Shown piece by piece: positions 35,950 through 46,476 of a DNA stretch of 64,000 nt. The translations under genes were made by a program, and so were the position numbers. The stretch's first letter is position 1; every line of letters begins with the position of its first letter. The notes under the pieces are model-generated. The model was not told the origin of the DNA and ran no database searches. It was given only the letters and a program-made list of their open reading frames with translations. The DNA comes from Cepaea nemoralis (taxonomy: Eukaryota > Mollusca > Gastropoda > Stylommatophora > Helicidae): positions 188,501 to 252,500 of the forward strand of contig JACEFZ010027760.1 of NCBI GenBank assembly GCA_014155875.1, given 5' to 3'.

Positions 35950-36436
35950 CGCCGTCGATTGGCTTAATAAGAAGATTCTCCCTTCTCGTCTGTCTATTGT
36001 TTGCAAGTTCCTTTTATTCAAACCCCATCTTCATCTAGATCTACATACTTCATCTACATACTTACATATCTACATCTACATATTTCATCTACATACATAT
36101 ATAGTTTATTCCATAAAACTGTAATGTTCATATCCTAATGAATGCCTAGATACGTTATTTACTTCTTAACGTTGAATTTGCGTACGCTCGAGATGAAAGT
36201 AAGTAGTCAGCCTGTAGATGACACTAGTCGTCCTACCTCAAGTGAACCAAGTCGACAAACCTCCACTTTGCAACTGAAGTTCTAGTCAATATTTGTTTTT
36301 ATGAACTCCGATGCGAGGGTTCAAAGGTGATAAAGTTCACACAGGGTTAAATTTACATATCATGTGACCATGGTTAATCCTAATTGTTTGTTGCTTACTC
36401 TTGACTGTTTGGCTCGTCTGTGTGTTACTTTTTTCG
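35950..36436. other. no gene; short TCTACATA repeats
   Basis: 36,030-36,105 is a degenerate CATCTACATACTT repeat. Nothing else recognised. Confidence 0.4.
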
Positions 36437-36932
36437 CATATCCTTTACAGGACATTGCAGTCAACACCTGCATTTTTCAGCTGCTGTTACTGTCTTGCAA
36501 GTTTTACGTTCAGTAGTTTGCCATTGCCGGTCTCTCTGGCCGAGGGGTTTCGCCATTTTCTCCGTAATCCCGTTTATCATGCAGAGTCTCGTAGCGGGCG
36601 AGAACTGGGAGCGGTTCGTCTCCCGCTGGTGACTTGCGGGATAACTGAGTCGGCCGCTCAGAAAGCAATGGCAAACTACTGAGCGTAATCTTGCCAAGAA
36701 ATCAACAGACAACTGAAGGATGCTGCTGTTGACAGTAAAAGGATATGCGAATTTTAAAAAAAAAATGTTTGCCATTGCTTTCTGAACGACCGGCTCATAT
36801 ACCTCTGTAAGTAACCAGCGCGACGCGACCCTCTACCGAATCTCCCGCAGCTGTGTTTCGTACGTGAGTATACGGGAATACGATCAATGTCCTTAACCTC
36901 TTGGCCAGGGAGACCGGCTGTGTGTTACTGGC
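36437..36932 (-). mobile_element. SINE S3 (minus) split by another S3
   Basis: The minus-strand S3 is present as 36,437-36,527 (3' part) and 36,767-36,932 (5' part), separated by a plus-strand S3. The break is bracketed by GTTTGCCATTGC at 36516-36527 and 36767-36778. Confidence 0.88.
36528..36766 (+). mobile_element. SINE S3, full length, inserted in S3
   Basis: The head GGTCTCTCTGGCCGAGGGGT (A-box-like TGGCCGAGGGG) is followed by a long insert, then GCCGCTCAGAAAGCAATGGC and the end GGATATGCGAATTTT with an A9 tail. The 12-bp TSD fixes both ends, so this is the best S3 reference copy here. Confidence 0.9.
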
Positions 36933-37079
36933 ACCTATAAATAGTTACACTGTAATCTACCATGCTTGACGTAGGAGGCGTCTAAGGTAGAGTGCCGTAA
37001 GACTGACTGCCTCACCCAGTGTAAAACTGAAAACTCCATCTCCTACGCGAAAATGTTAACGATCACAAATACAACACGA

Positions 37080-37112
37080 CCGTCCGTCGCCATCTTGAAA
37101 CCGGAAGTGACT
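37080..37112. promoter_or_regulatory. adjacent YY1-like and ETS-like motifs
   Basis: TCGCCATCTTGAAACCGGAA followed by GTGAC contains the reverse complement of CAAGATGGCG (YY1-type) 5 bp from CCGGAAGTG (ETS-type). This pairing is common in metazoan housekeeping promoters. No gene start is supported on either side, so this is a motif match only. Confidence 0.3.
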
Positions 37113-37856
37113 CGGAAACGGTAGCAACCACCACCCTTGCAGCATATTGGTGAGAAAGGCAGAACCAGGCAGCAAAAGTTAACGGTCAAGACTTTCCAGT
37201 ATGACAGTACAAGGCAAGATGTGGCGAGTAAAATAAGACGTGACAAGCGCAGAAAACTTCAGGGCAGGAAAAAAAGCTGGGAGCAGCCACCGTGATGGAA
37301 CCTTGAGGTGGAGAAGGAGTGGTTGGATAAACGTGGTGCTGTAACGAGATGGTAAAATGCCAAGAAGAACAGAGCTGGCCATCCCAGTTCCTGCATGCAC
37401 TTAGAAAGAGAGATGCACACAAAAGTAAGCTATTTAAAAAAACTGGTCAAGGTGGTTAAAAGTGAAAAATGGGCAGAGGTGTGTTAAAGAGTAAGCACAG
37501 ACAAGTCACTAAAATTGTTCTGGCGACTACATAAAAGCATGAGAGGGGTAGTCAAAAATAAGAGCATTTGTGACTTCCAAGGTGCTGACCTCATCTGGCA
37601 GAGGACTGACGAGGACAAGGACAAAGCCCTCTTTGAACGCTATCTAGAGCAGAGCAACCAGACAGACATGGGAGGCCGGAATCTGGCCAAGGAGGTCACC
37701 TCGACAGGTGCAAGGCCCAAAACACTTCGGATGAAGTCACAGTGACAGTGAAAGAAATCAAGGCTGTGCTTCGACGATCAAAAAAAAAAAAAAATAGTGC
37801 TCCAGGGCCTGATGGCATAAGATACGACGACATCAATAGGTGAGGAACTAGCCGAC

Positions 37857-38990
37857 ATGTACAACAACAGTATAGGGAGTGCTAGCATCAAGGAGGGGTG
37901 GTTACACAGCTATCTGATTCAGGGATATCGAGTTATAACCATGCAGAATACAATAGGCAAGCTGCTGGAGAAGTTAATTGCCAGGAAAATATCAAGCCAG
38001 CTAGAGAGGCAAGGTGTTTTCCCACCTACCCTGGGTGGGTACCGTCCAAAAAGAGAAACATGGACCAATGCAGCAGTTTTTGCCCATGATGTCTATGAAG
38101 GTTTTCACTCAAGCACTGAAACCGTTGCTGCAGCGATTGATCTTGAGGACGCGTACAACAGAGTACCATTGGATTTTTTAATGCTTCAGCCTCTTGAACT
38201 CAAAATAAGTCCATTCCTCCTTAGTTGGATCGCTGCAGTCCTCTTTCAAAGGAAAGCAGTTTTCAGATGTGGCAGTTGGACGTCGCAACCAACAACAATA
38301 TATCCTGGTCTACCACAGGGATCACCATTATCTCCGCTACTGTTCAACGCCTACACTGTGAGAATCACAAGTGAGCAGATCACTGGACCTGGTAGGACAT
38401 TGTCATATGCAAACGATGTTTTAGTGTATCGCCAGGGTAAGGATAGAGATCAGGTTGTTGTGGAACTACAAACCGAACTCAATCGCATAAGTACTTGGTG
38501 TGTTGAGGCTGGGGCAATGGTCAAACCAAAAAAGGCAACAGTGGCTTGCTTCTCTTTGAATAATCATATTGTCAACATTCCAAAACCAACTGTAAATCTG
38601 TGTTCAGAGACGGTGGAAAGAACGCAGGCAATGAATTACCTGGGGATACAGTTTGATCGAAGCCTTGCTTATAATGAGCACATAGACCAGGTGATAACAA
38701 AGGCCAAGCGGGGGTTGGGTGCGATGCGGGCGATGGCGGCAGCAAACTGTGAGCAGCGGCATCTATGTCTTTTATACGAAGGACTGGTCATGCCTGTTTT
38801 TGAGTATGCGATGGCAATCCTGACTCTCAGCCGTAATCAGATAGAAAGGATGGAAAGGATACAGAATGAAGCTATGTGCATTATTCTTAGATGTACAAGA
38901 GATACAGCATGCAGGGCGATGCGCTACCCTCTTGATTTTCCAACCATTGAAGACAGAAGTCTGCAGAGCTCGCGCCTACCTCAGAGTTAA
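37857..38990 (+). pseudogene. reverse transcriptase domain of the RNase H-type LINE
   Basis: A 377-codon frame. Motifs in order: QNTIGKLLEKLIARK; GYRPKRETWTNA; AIDLEDAYNRV (motif A Asp); GLPQGSPLSPLLFN (motif B); and SYANDVLVY in place of the usual YADD (motif C). The AAC at 38,412-38,414 replaces the first catalytic Asp of motif C, so this copy should be catalytically dead apart from its frameshifts. MNYLGIQFDRSL and the post-RT thumb follow. Confidence 0.9.
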
Positions 38991-39918
38991 CGCAAACACA
39001 CAACATCCACTGCATAGTGAAATTATGAAGGTGAAGGGCAGCAGGTTAAAAAGAGGACGGTCGTGGATGGGTCAAGCCGAAGACATTCTTCAACAGGTGT
39101 GTTCACTTGAGGACTTAGAACCTGGCGAGGAGTGGGTACAAGTGCCAACAGATTTCTGCACATCCTTTTCAGTTTGCATCCAACTAGATAGAAAATGCAG
39201 ACAAGAAAATCCGGCAGCTGTGGAGGCGGAAGTACAAGCGTTGATTTTCGAGAATTCGCTAAACGGTGATGCTGTCATTTACACAGATGGGTCGGTCGTC
39301 CGACATGTGAGTAGCTCATGGGCCTTTACGGCTCAGGCCGGAGGGAGAATTGTGAAGGAGGACTCTGCTGCTTTTGCTGAGACCACAAGTAGCCTGACTA
39401 TGGAAGTCATGGCAGTAAGTAAAGCAATAACATGGCTCGAGACACAGACATTCACTAGGGCATGTTTCCTTAGCGACTCAATGAACATGATCAAGAGGAT
39501 AGAGATGGGGGAGATCCGAAGAGAATGGTTGCTGTCTCTGGAGCGGTCTCGGCTGGCAAAGATTAGTTTCATCTTCGTGCCAGGGCATGCGGGAGTACAG
39601 GGGAATTAGCGGGCTGACAAGCTCGCAGGTAACGCTACTGTGGAGGGCGGACACGCCATGGACCAGGCTGACATTCTGAATGCTCTACGAGAAGTAAGAC
39701 TTTTGCGAGAACCAAGTGATGACTGTGAATCTACAACCATGGCCAGACTGCGAGAACAGCAAATCAAAAGAGGTGTGGCCAAACAAGAACACTACGCAGG
39801 AAGCCAAAGAAGACTGATAAACCAACACAGAACTGGTGTCGTTAGCCGCTACACGCTGCGGGATTTGCTGAGGAGGGGATCCGAGCACGTATGGACTGAG
39901 TGGCTCGATGTGCAGTGA
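38991..39918 (+). pseudogene. RNase H and C-terminus of the RNase H-type LINE
   Basis: VIYTDGSVVRH (first Asp), SLTMEVMAVS (Glu), FLSDSMNMIK (second Asp), then VPGHAGVQGN followed by TAG (39,607-39,609) where RADKLA continues; a Glu codon in related elements would differ by one base. The C-terminus ends TEWLDVQ at 39,918. It resolves the RNA-DNA hybrid during target-primed reverse transcription in intact relatives. Confidence 0.88.
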
Positions 39919-39948
39919 GGATGATCTGTCGACTAACTAACTTGGTCT

Positions 39949-40445
39949 ACAATGAGTATGACCAACTGAACCCTGCCCGCTGCCCGCTGTCAGCAGAAGA
40001 GCCGTGAGGGATTATTTTTTTCTTTCTTTCTTTCAGGCAGGACAAAAATGTCTCCATGTACATAGATGGATTATTTATTTTGTGTGTGGAAACAATGACA
40101 TATATTTGTGGTTTGATGACTGTTGGTATGATTGGAGTTTTAACAGATGAAGTGCATGCATGTCTGAAAGCACTGTTTTCTGTACAAGAAAGGTATTACA
40201 TAACATTAGATTTCACAGTAACTTCACTCAGTGCGTTGAAAGAAAAAAAAAAAACTAGATGCACAGTTTCAACATAAATGTAATCCACCAGTAACGTAGC
40301 TACAATCACATAATATTCACATCAATTCACTTGCATGTATCACATACTGTGTCCCTTTCATTCTCACGCACATTCTCTCCTCACCCACTTTCAGACTCTA
40401 GCAAAATTCAGTAAAATTACAAATTTAATATATATTTCATGAACA
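39949..40445 (-). other. probable 3' UTR of the PET100-like gene and flank
   Basis: About 500 bp downstream of the PET100-like stop codon. On minus, ATTAAA occurs about 20 nt after the stop and AATAAA at about 40,073-40,078; either could be a poly(A) signal. A (TTTC)n run lies at 40,018-40,034. No other feature. Confidence 0.4.
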
Positions 40446-40613
40446 CTACGCTTTCTTGGATTCCTCTGCTGCAGCTGCTTCAATCCACTTTTGTTCTTGT
40501 TTTAATTCCATTTTTCTTTTGCGTTCCTCAAACACTCTGAGCACTTCTGGGTCTGTGGGTGGAAATATTTGGGCTCTCTTTTCCATCATCCAATTCTCAA
40601 ATAAATATGGCTG
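40446..40613 (-). CDS. PET100: PET100-like cytochrome c oxidase assembly factor, C-terminal coding piece
   Basis: Fifty-five codons from QPYLFENWMMEKRAQIFPP to EESKKA and a TAG (40,446-40,448). The pattern QP-x-x-FE-x-W-x-x-x-KR-x-x-(F/W)PP, followed by a charged helix (FEERKRKMELKQ), is that of the PET100 C-terminus facing the matrix or intermembrane side. On minus the preceding bases are TTTTATTGTTTCAAG, a good 3' splice site in phase 0. Joined to the 52.8 kb piece this gives about 77 residues, near the usual 70-80. Alternatively the bases just upstream (FYCFK) are themselves coding and the LINE has split an exon. Confidence 0.72.
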   Translation of the reverse strand, partial: QPYLFENWMMEKRAQIFPPTDPEVLRVFEERKRKMELKQEQKWIEAAAAEESKKA

Positions 40614-40632
40614 CTTGAAACAATAAAACAAT
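40614..40632 (-). promoter_or_regulatory. candidate 3' splice site directly abutting a LINE tail
   Basis: Minus strand TTGTTTTATTGTTTCAAG ends in AG at 40,614-40,615. Immediately upstream is the (TTGAT)n tail of LINE-A; TTGAT fits the loose animal branch-point pattern YTNAY. About 15 bases separate the tail from the AG. Confidence 0.5.
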
Positions 40633-40835
40633 CAAATCAAATCAAATCAAATCAACTTTATTAGGGTCACAAATTGGGCGCGCAGGCCCGTCTTACATTC
40701 GGCCCTTCCAATCACTCGTCTTTCGTTCATCAAGAGCATTATACATTTACATAAGAAGAAAAATGAACATTGTGAAATGAATGTTGTAAACATAAACAAG
40801 GCAAATTACAATGTTATGAAGCCCATCTCCCCTCT
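40632..40835 (-). mobile_element. LINE-A 3' UTR terminus and (TTGAT)n tail
   Basis: Minus strand: GGCCGAATGTAAGACGGGCC, TGCGCGCCCAATTTGTGACC, then CTAATAAAG and five TTGAT units. It matches the LINE-B 3' terminus at 53.34-53.46 kb, which ends in (TTTG)n, so the two share a 3' end but not the tail unit. Confidence 0.85.
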
Positions 40836-42430
40836 ATCCATACATCACCCCCACCAACACAACACCCCCACCTACCCAGACACACGCGCACCAAGGGACA
40901 CATACATACCCCACCAACCGATCCATCCCCCTTCCGCACATCCCCCACCCACACACTCTCCCCTCACCTGTTCCCCCAACCAAAACAGACTCGCCACCCA
41001 CAAACATTCCCCCACCAACCCACACATCCCACGCCCATCCACATCCTACCCCATACATCCTCTCCCCACCCACACCTCAAACTACCCATCCCCCAGCCAC
41101 ATCTCCATCGACAACATATTCCCCACCCACACACACAATCCTACACCAACCCACACATCGCACATCCACTCACACATCCCCAAACCATACACACACATCC
41201 CCACCAACTGACATGTCCCTACCCCCCCCCCACACACACACACACATCTCCCTAACCACCCATACATCACCAATCCACTCACACACACCCCACCACCCAC
41301 ACATACAACTTCCACCCACCCACACATGCCTTAACCTAATCCCCCACCCGCACATCACATACACCCCCTACCACGCACTATTCCCAACCCACGCACCACA
41401 CACACACACATATCCCTCACCAACACATCCCCACTTACACACCACACACATATCCCCCACCCAGATACCACACAATATTCCCACCCACACCCACACAGAT
41501 ACCCTTACCCATCCACCCAACATACCCCCACTCACACACCACACAAATCCTCCATCCACACACACATACCTCACCCACACAATATCACCAACCAACACAC
41601 CACACACCTCTCCCCACCCACACACGCATTCCCTACCCGTCCACCAACACACTCTCTCTCACGCATACATCCTCCACTACGCACCCACACACCCCCACCC
41701 ACCCCCAACCAAACATCTCTCGATCACAATACCCCTACCCCCACACACATCCTCCACCCACTCACACATCCAACCCCGACACATACAACTCCCTCACCCA
41801 CCTACAAATCCCTAAGCCACTCACACACCCCCACACACACACACACACATCTCCCACCCACACTCCCCCACATACTTCCCCCAACCACCACAATCCCCTG
41901 CTTACCCACACATATACCCCACCTATACGCACATTCCCCGCACCCATCCCCCACACCACACACTATCCTCCACCCATACCACCACAAACATACCCTCCAC
42001 CCACACATCATTCACACATCCCCCACCAACACACCGCACACATATCTCAAACCCACACACCATACACTTCTCCCCACCCGCCCTTCCATCCCAAATCCAC
42101 CCAACACAATCCCCTACCCACACAACCCCGCCTCCCACACATACTTCCTCAAACCATCCACACATCTCCACCCACATAAACACACATCCCCTGCATCCGT
42201 CCCATACACATATCCTCCACCCATACACACATCCCCCACACCCATTCCAACACCCCTACTTTCACCCCCACACATCCAACCAACACCCACAAATACCACT
42301 ACCCACCAAAACCCACACACCCCAACCCATCCAAATGCATACCCCCACCCACACACCCCCACCCACACATATCCCCACACTCACACACATCCTCCACATA
42401 CACTCACACTTCCTCACATCTAGACACATA
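40836..42430. repeat. CA/CCCACA-rich minisatellite, 1.6 kb
   Basis: Degenerate units such as CCCACCCACACACAT. The minus strand (sense for LINE-A and the PET100-like gene) is GT-rich with many GGG/GGGG runs, so a transcript could form G-quadruplexes. Open frames of up to 200 codons here (THTHPP, VGGGVCVW) are artefacts. Confidence 0.92.
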
Positions 42431-42584
42431 CAAAATGTCTCACGTTAGTATTGAAACTAGTATGAACAAACTCCCACACTTTACTCACACACATACACTG
42501 ACACTTGTCATGAGCAGTCTCATAAAAATGTTAAACATGGAGAAAAATGTGTACATAAAATGTATGTGACGTAAAAATAGTGAT

Positions 42585-42663
<79 letters not shown>

Positions 42664-43039
42664 CACACACATTCACTCTCACGCTCACACATTCACTCTT
42701 CCGCTCATTCATTCACTCTCACGCATTCACTCTTCCGCTCATTCACTCTCACGCTCACTCATTCACTCTCCCGCTCACTCATTCACTTTCCCGTTCACTC
42801 ATTCACTCTCCCGCTCACTCATTCACTCTCCCGCTCACTCATTCACTCTCACGCTCACTCGTTCTGTCTCTCATTCACACTCACTGACTCACTCACCCAA
42901 ACTACAGTAATGAACATGAGTTTATATTATGCATGATAAAATCAAATGGTATTTAACTGATAATATGACAGATGAGAATACACAAACATATGGATTCGCG
43001 TGTTACATAACATGCGTGTTACATGACATGCATCTGCTC

Positions 43040-43107
<68 letters not shown>

Positions 43108-43441
43108 TCTTTCATATACACACACTCACACGCATGCGCGCGCTCATACACACACACACTAACACATCAACTCTCCCACTGTCTCACTCTGTAACACACA
43201 ATCCTTTACACACACACACTCACTCTCTCAATCACACTCTCTCACACATACACATACACATGAACGCATGCACATGAACGCATGCACGCACGCATACACT
43301 CCCTCACTCACTCTCACACATACACGTACGAATGCATGCACTGACACATTCCCCCACCATTTCTCGCTCAGTCACTCTCTCCACACATACGCATGCACGT
43401 GCACACTCACGCATTCACTCTCTCCCTCTCACTGACACCCA

Positions 43442-43529
<88 letters not shown>

Positions 43530-43553
43530 CCCACACGCACACACATATATAGT
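42431..43553 (+). repeat. (CT)n, (CA)n and ~20-bp CTCACTCATTCACTCTCCCG arrays
   Basis: (CT)n at 42,584-42,625, 43,040-43,100 and 43,444-43,526; (AC)n at 42,626-42,671; and a ~20-bp minisatellite CTCACTCATTCACTCTCCCG at 42,675-42,880. Completes the simple-sequence block inside the LINE-A 3' UTR. Confidence 0.92.
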
Positions 43554-43616
43554 GAACAATTATAGTTAAACAATTATAATGAACAATTATACTGAACAAT
43601 TATACCAGTAAATGAA
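43554..43616 (-). repeat. short TATAATTGTTCA tandem repeat after ORF2 of LINE-A
   Basis: Four to five units of ATTGTTCANTATA (13 bp) directly follow the ORF2 stop codon on the minus strand. Confidence 0.85.
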
Positions 43617-46415
43617 TTATGGTGGCATATAGTCGGTATGGATTAAGTATTGAAAGAGTTTTCGGTTAAATGTGTAGGGACTCATTGGAGTTTTCAGATC
43701 TGGAGGCAGATCATTCCATAAGTGAGCACCAGAATAGGCGAAACATGTTTTGTATAGGTCCAATCTAGGCTTTGAGACATGTAACAAATTTAGGCGCTTG
43801 CTGTTCATTGCATTAGATTGAATCAGCGGCAGAAGATACTCTGGGGTATTTTGAGATATAATTTTATTCACTAATTTGGCTTTGTTGAAAAGGAAGCGCT
43901 TTTGTAGAGGTAGAAGTCTTAGATGACTGTACAAATTATTACTTTCAACGTGCTTTATGTCAGAAACCAGACGAATAGCGCGGTTTTGTAGAGAACATAG
44001 TCGTTTTAAATTAGATTTAGGGCAACCATCCCAAACTGTGGAACAGTAATCGAGATGTGATTGGATATAGCATGTATAGAATATTTTTCATGTGCTTTCG
44101 TCCAGGAAGTGCTGAATTTTAGCAAGTTGGTAAACTTTTTGTGCTATTTTCTTGGTAAGAGCGTGAACATGAGAGCTCCAGTTCAAATGGCTGTCTATTA
44201 AAAGACCTAGTGTTTTATGTTCAGTCACATTAACTATAGGTAACGTGCCCATGCGGAGTTCGAGTGGTGATCCAGTTATGGCTAGTGTCTGTAGTCTTTG
44301 TCTGGTCGTTATTAGCATGGATTTGGTTTTGTCGATGTTAATTTGCATGCGGTTTTCATTGCTCCATCTAGTAAGATTATCAAGTTCCTTTTGTAAAGAA
44401 TTCTCTAATTCACTAAGGTTTTCTTGACTAGTATATATAGTACAGTCGTCTGCGAATAGATCACAAGTTGTATTGATATATAAAGGAAGATCATTAATAT
44501 AAACTGCAAAAAGCAGCGGACCTAGTATTGAGCCCTGAGGCACACCAATATTAAGCTGTGTGGGTCTTGATAGGCAGTTGTTGAAGGACACGACTTGTTG
44601 CCTGTCGGATAGAAATGACGTAATTATGTTCACCATGTTGGTGCTTGTCGTCATTTGCTTTAGTTTTCTAATTAAAATATCGTGATCTACCACCGCTCCA
44701 CAAATTCTACCGTTGTTGATGTTTAAGTGCCAGTTATCGGTCATTTTTGTTAGAGCACTATGGCAAGAATATTTAGGTCGAAACCCAGATTGACTGTTAA
44801 TTATTAGATCATTGTTAATTAAATGGTGTAACGTTATTTTATGAATGTGTTTTTCTAGTGGTTTTGATAGCGACGATAGTAAGGAAATAGGTCTATAATT
44901 ACCCAAAACGCTATCATCGATTGAGCCATTTTTAATAAGCGGAAACACTTTAGCAATTTTAAATGTAGATGGAAAGTAGTTTTTGGCCAGGCACTGGTTA
45001 TATATGAACGTTAAGGACTCGCTAATGACTGGTGCAGCACAACGAAGAATTCTATTACTGATACCATCTAGGCCGTGTGAGTTTGTTGATTTGAGGTTCA
45101 AGAGATATTTATAAACGTCTGCAACATACATTAAAGGAATCTCAGCGGGAATATTTCTGGCGCACTTCTTCTCACAGAATGATGCCAGTGAACTTAAATT
45201 ACACGATGAGTCTGATATTGAAGACTTTAGATTCTCTATTTCTGATTGAAAGAACCAACTGAATTCATCGCATGTTATAGAATTTGGTATTGCTGATTCT
45301 GAAGGCCGTTTCTTATTGGTTAGCAAGTTAATAGCCTTCCATATATTTGTACTGTTTGAATTATCTACAATCAAATTTTTAAAATGATCTTTTTTTATCC
45401 TACGAATTTCATATTTAACTTTATTCCTTAGTCTGCGGTAATTGATGAAGTCTTTATTTTTGTGTGCTGTATCTCGCTCTCTCGTGATTTCCAGCACTTC
45501 TCTAGTGACCCATGGGGATTTATGTTGATTTTTGACTCGAACTTCTTTGATTGGCACGTGTTTATCGAACACATTGTAGACTGTCTTCGTCCAGAAAGCT
45601 AATGCATCGTCCGGGTCAGGAAGTTGGTAAACGTGATCAAGGGCTGCTTTTCTTAAGTCTTGCAAAAATAAATCTTGGTTGAATGCTTTATAATTCCTAA
45701 ATTTGATACTTACATGTTTATGTTTAAGAGGTTTGAACCCAATTCTTGACCATGTACAACATACCGGGTAGTGGTCACTAACTGTACAAACAGGAACAGA
45801 ACATTCAATAATATTATCTGGACACGTAACATATATATGATCAATTATAGTTGAGGATGTGTCAGTAACCCTTGTGGGACGGTTTATTAGTGGTTTAAAA
45901 TTGTAAGAAAGAATGATATCGTCCCATGTCTGGTTGGATTTACTAATATCTATGTTGAAGTCACCTAGTATCATAACTTCTCTACCTGCTGTAAACACTC
46001 TATCCATCATTGTAGTGAAGCAGTCATACCAACTGTACCCGGTCCAAGGATTCCTATATAGGTATCCAATGAGAAACGGCTGTTGGCTGGCTGGCTTCAC
46101 CTCTAACCAAACACATTCTATCTCTACTGTCTCGAGATCACTTCTACGGGACCAGTTGAGAGAATTGGAAATGTATACAGCAATACCTGTCTCTAATTTT
46201 TGATTTGCATCTTTCCGAATTACTTTAAACCCCTTAAGTGAGATTTCGGAGTAGGTTATTTTGTCGTTAAGACGACTTTCTGTGATTCCAAACACATGGA
46301 ACTGTTTGGACAGTATTACCGAGAGCTCAGGTAATTTGTTGAGCAGATGAAAGATGTTGAGATGGCCTATATATAGACCATTTTTGCTGAGCCACTGATC
46401 GTGATTAGCGAACAT
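43617..46415 (-). pseudogene. LINE-A ORF2: APE endonuclease and reverse transcriptase
   Basis: ATG at 46,413-46,415, about 60 nt after the ORF1 stop. Endonuclease motifs: GHLNIFHLLNKLPEL, FGITESRLND (Glu), LGDFNID and VSDHYPV. RT: NSHGLDGISNRIL, NYRPISLLSSLSKPLE, SGFRPKYSCHSALT, GVPQGSILGPLLFAVYIN (motif B) and LFADDCTIY (motif C). Motif A is missing: where LINE-B reads CGTVFIDFKKAFDMIDH, this copy reads CGAVVDH, a 30-bp in-frame loss removing the catalytic Asp (near 44,692). A TGA at 44,088-44,090 separates the last ~155 codons, which stay in frame to the stop at 43,617. Confidence 0.93.
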
Positions 46416-46476
46416 TACAAACTAAAAGGAAGATGTCGCTTGTGGTATACAAATTGCAGGGATTTTGAAACTTTAT

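Larger units (their letters stand above)
37190..39948 (+). mobile_element. RNase H-type (I-superfamily-like) LINE, 5'-truncated
   Basis: About 2.75 kb on plus, with the pre-RT region, RT, RNase H and a 3' end GATGATCTGTCGACTAACTA. The endonuclease is missing. Broken frames: the pre-RT segment ends in a stop at 37,743; there is an A14 run (37,780-37,793), another shift before 37,857, a shift between RT and RNase H near 38,980, and a TAG in RNase H. The same 3' end occurs as a TSD-flanked copy at 13.19 kb. Confidence 0.88.

Noticed and set aside
37515..37745. Independent 76-codon gene
   Set aside because: It is the pre-RT segment of the RNase H LINE, followed by RT in another frame.
40777..42380. 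Pro/His/Thr-rich and Gly/Val/Trp-rich open frames
   Set aside because: Low-complexity CA-rich repeat translated on both strands.
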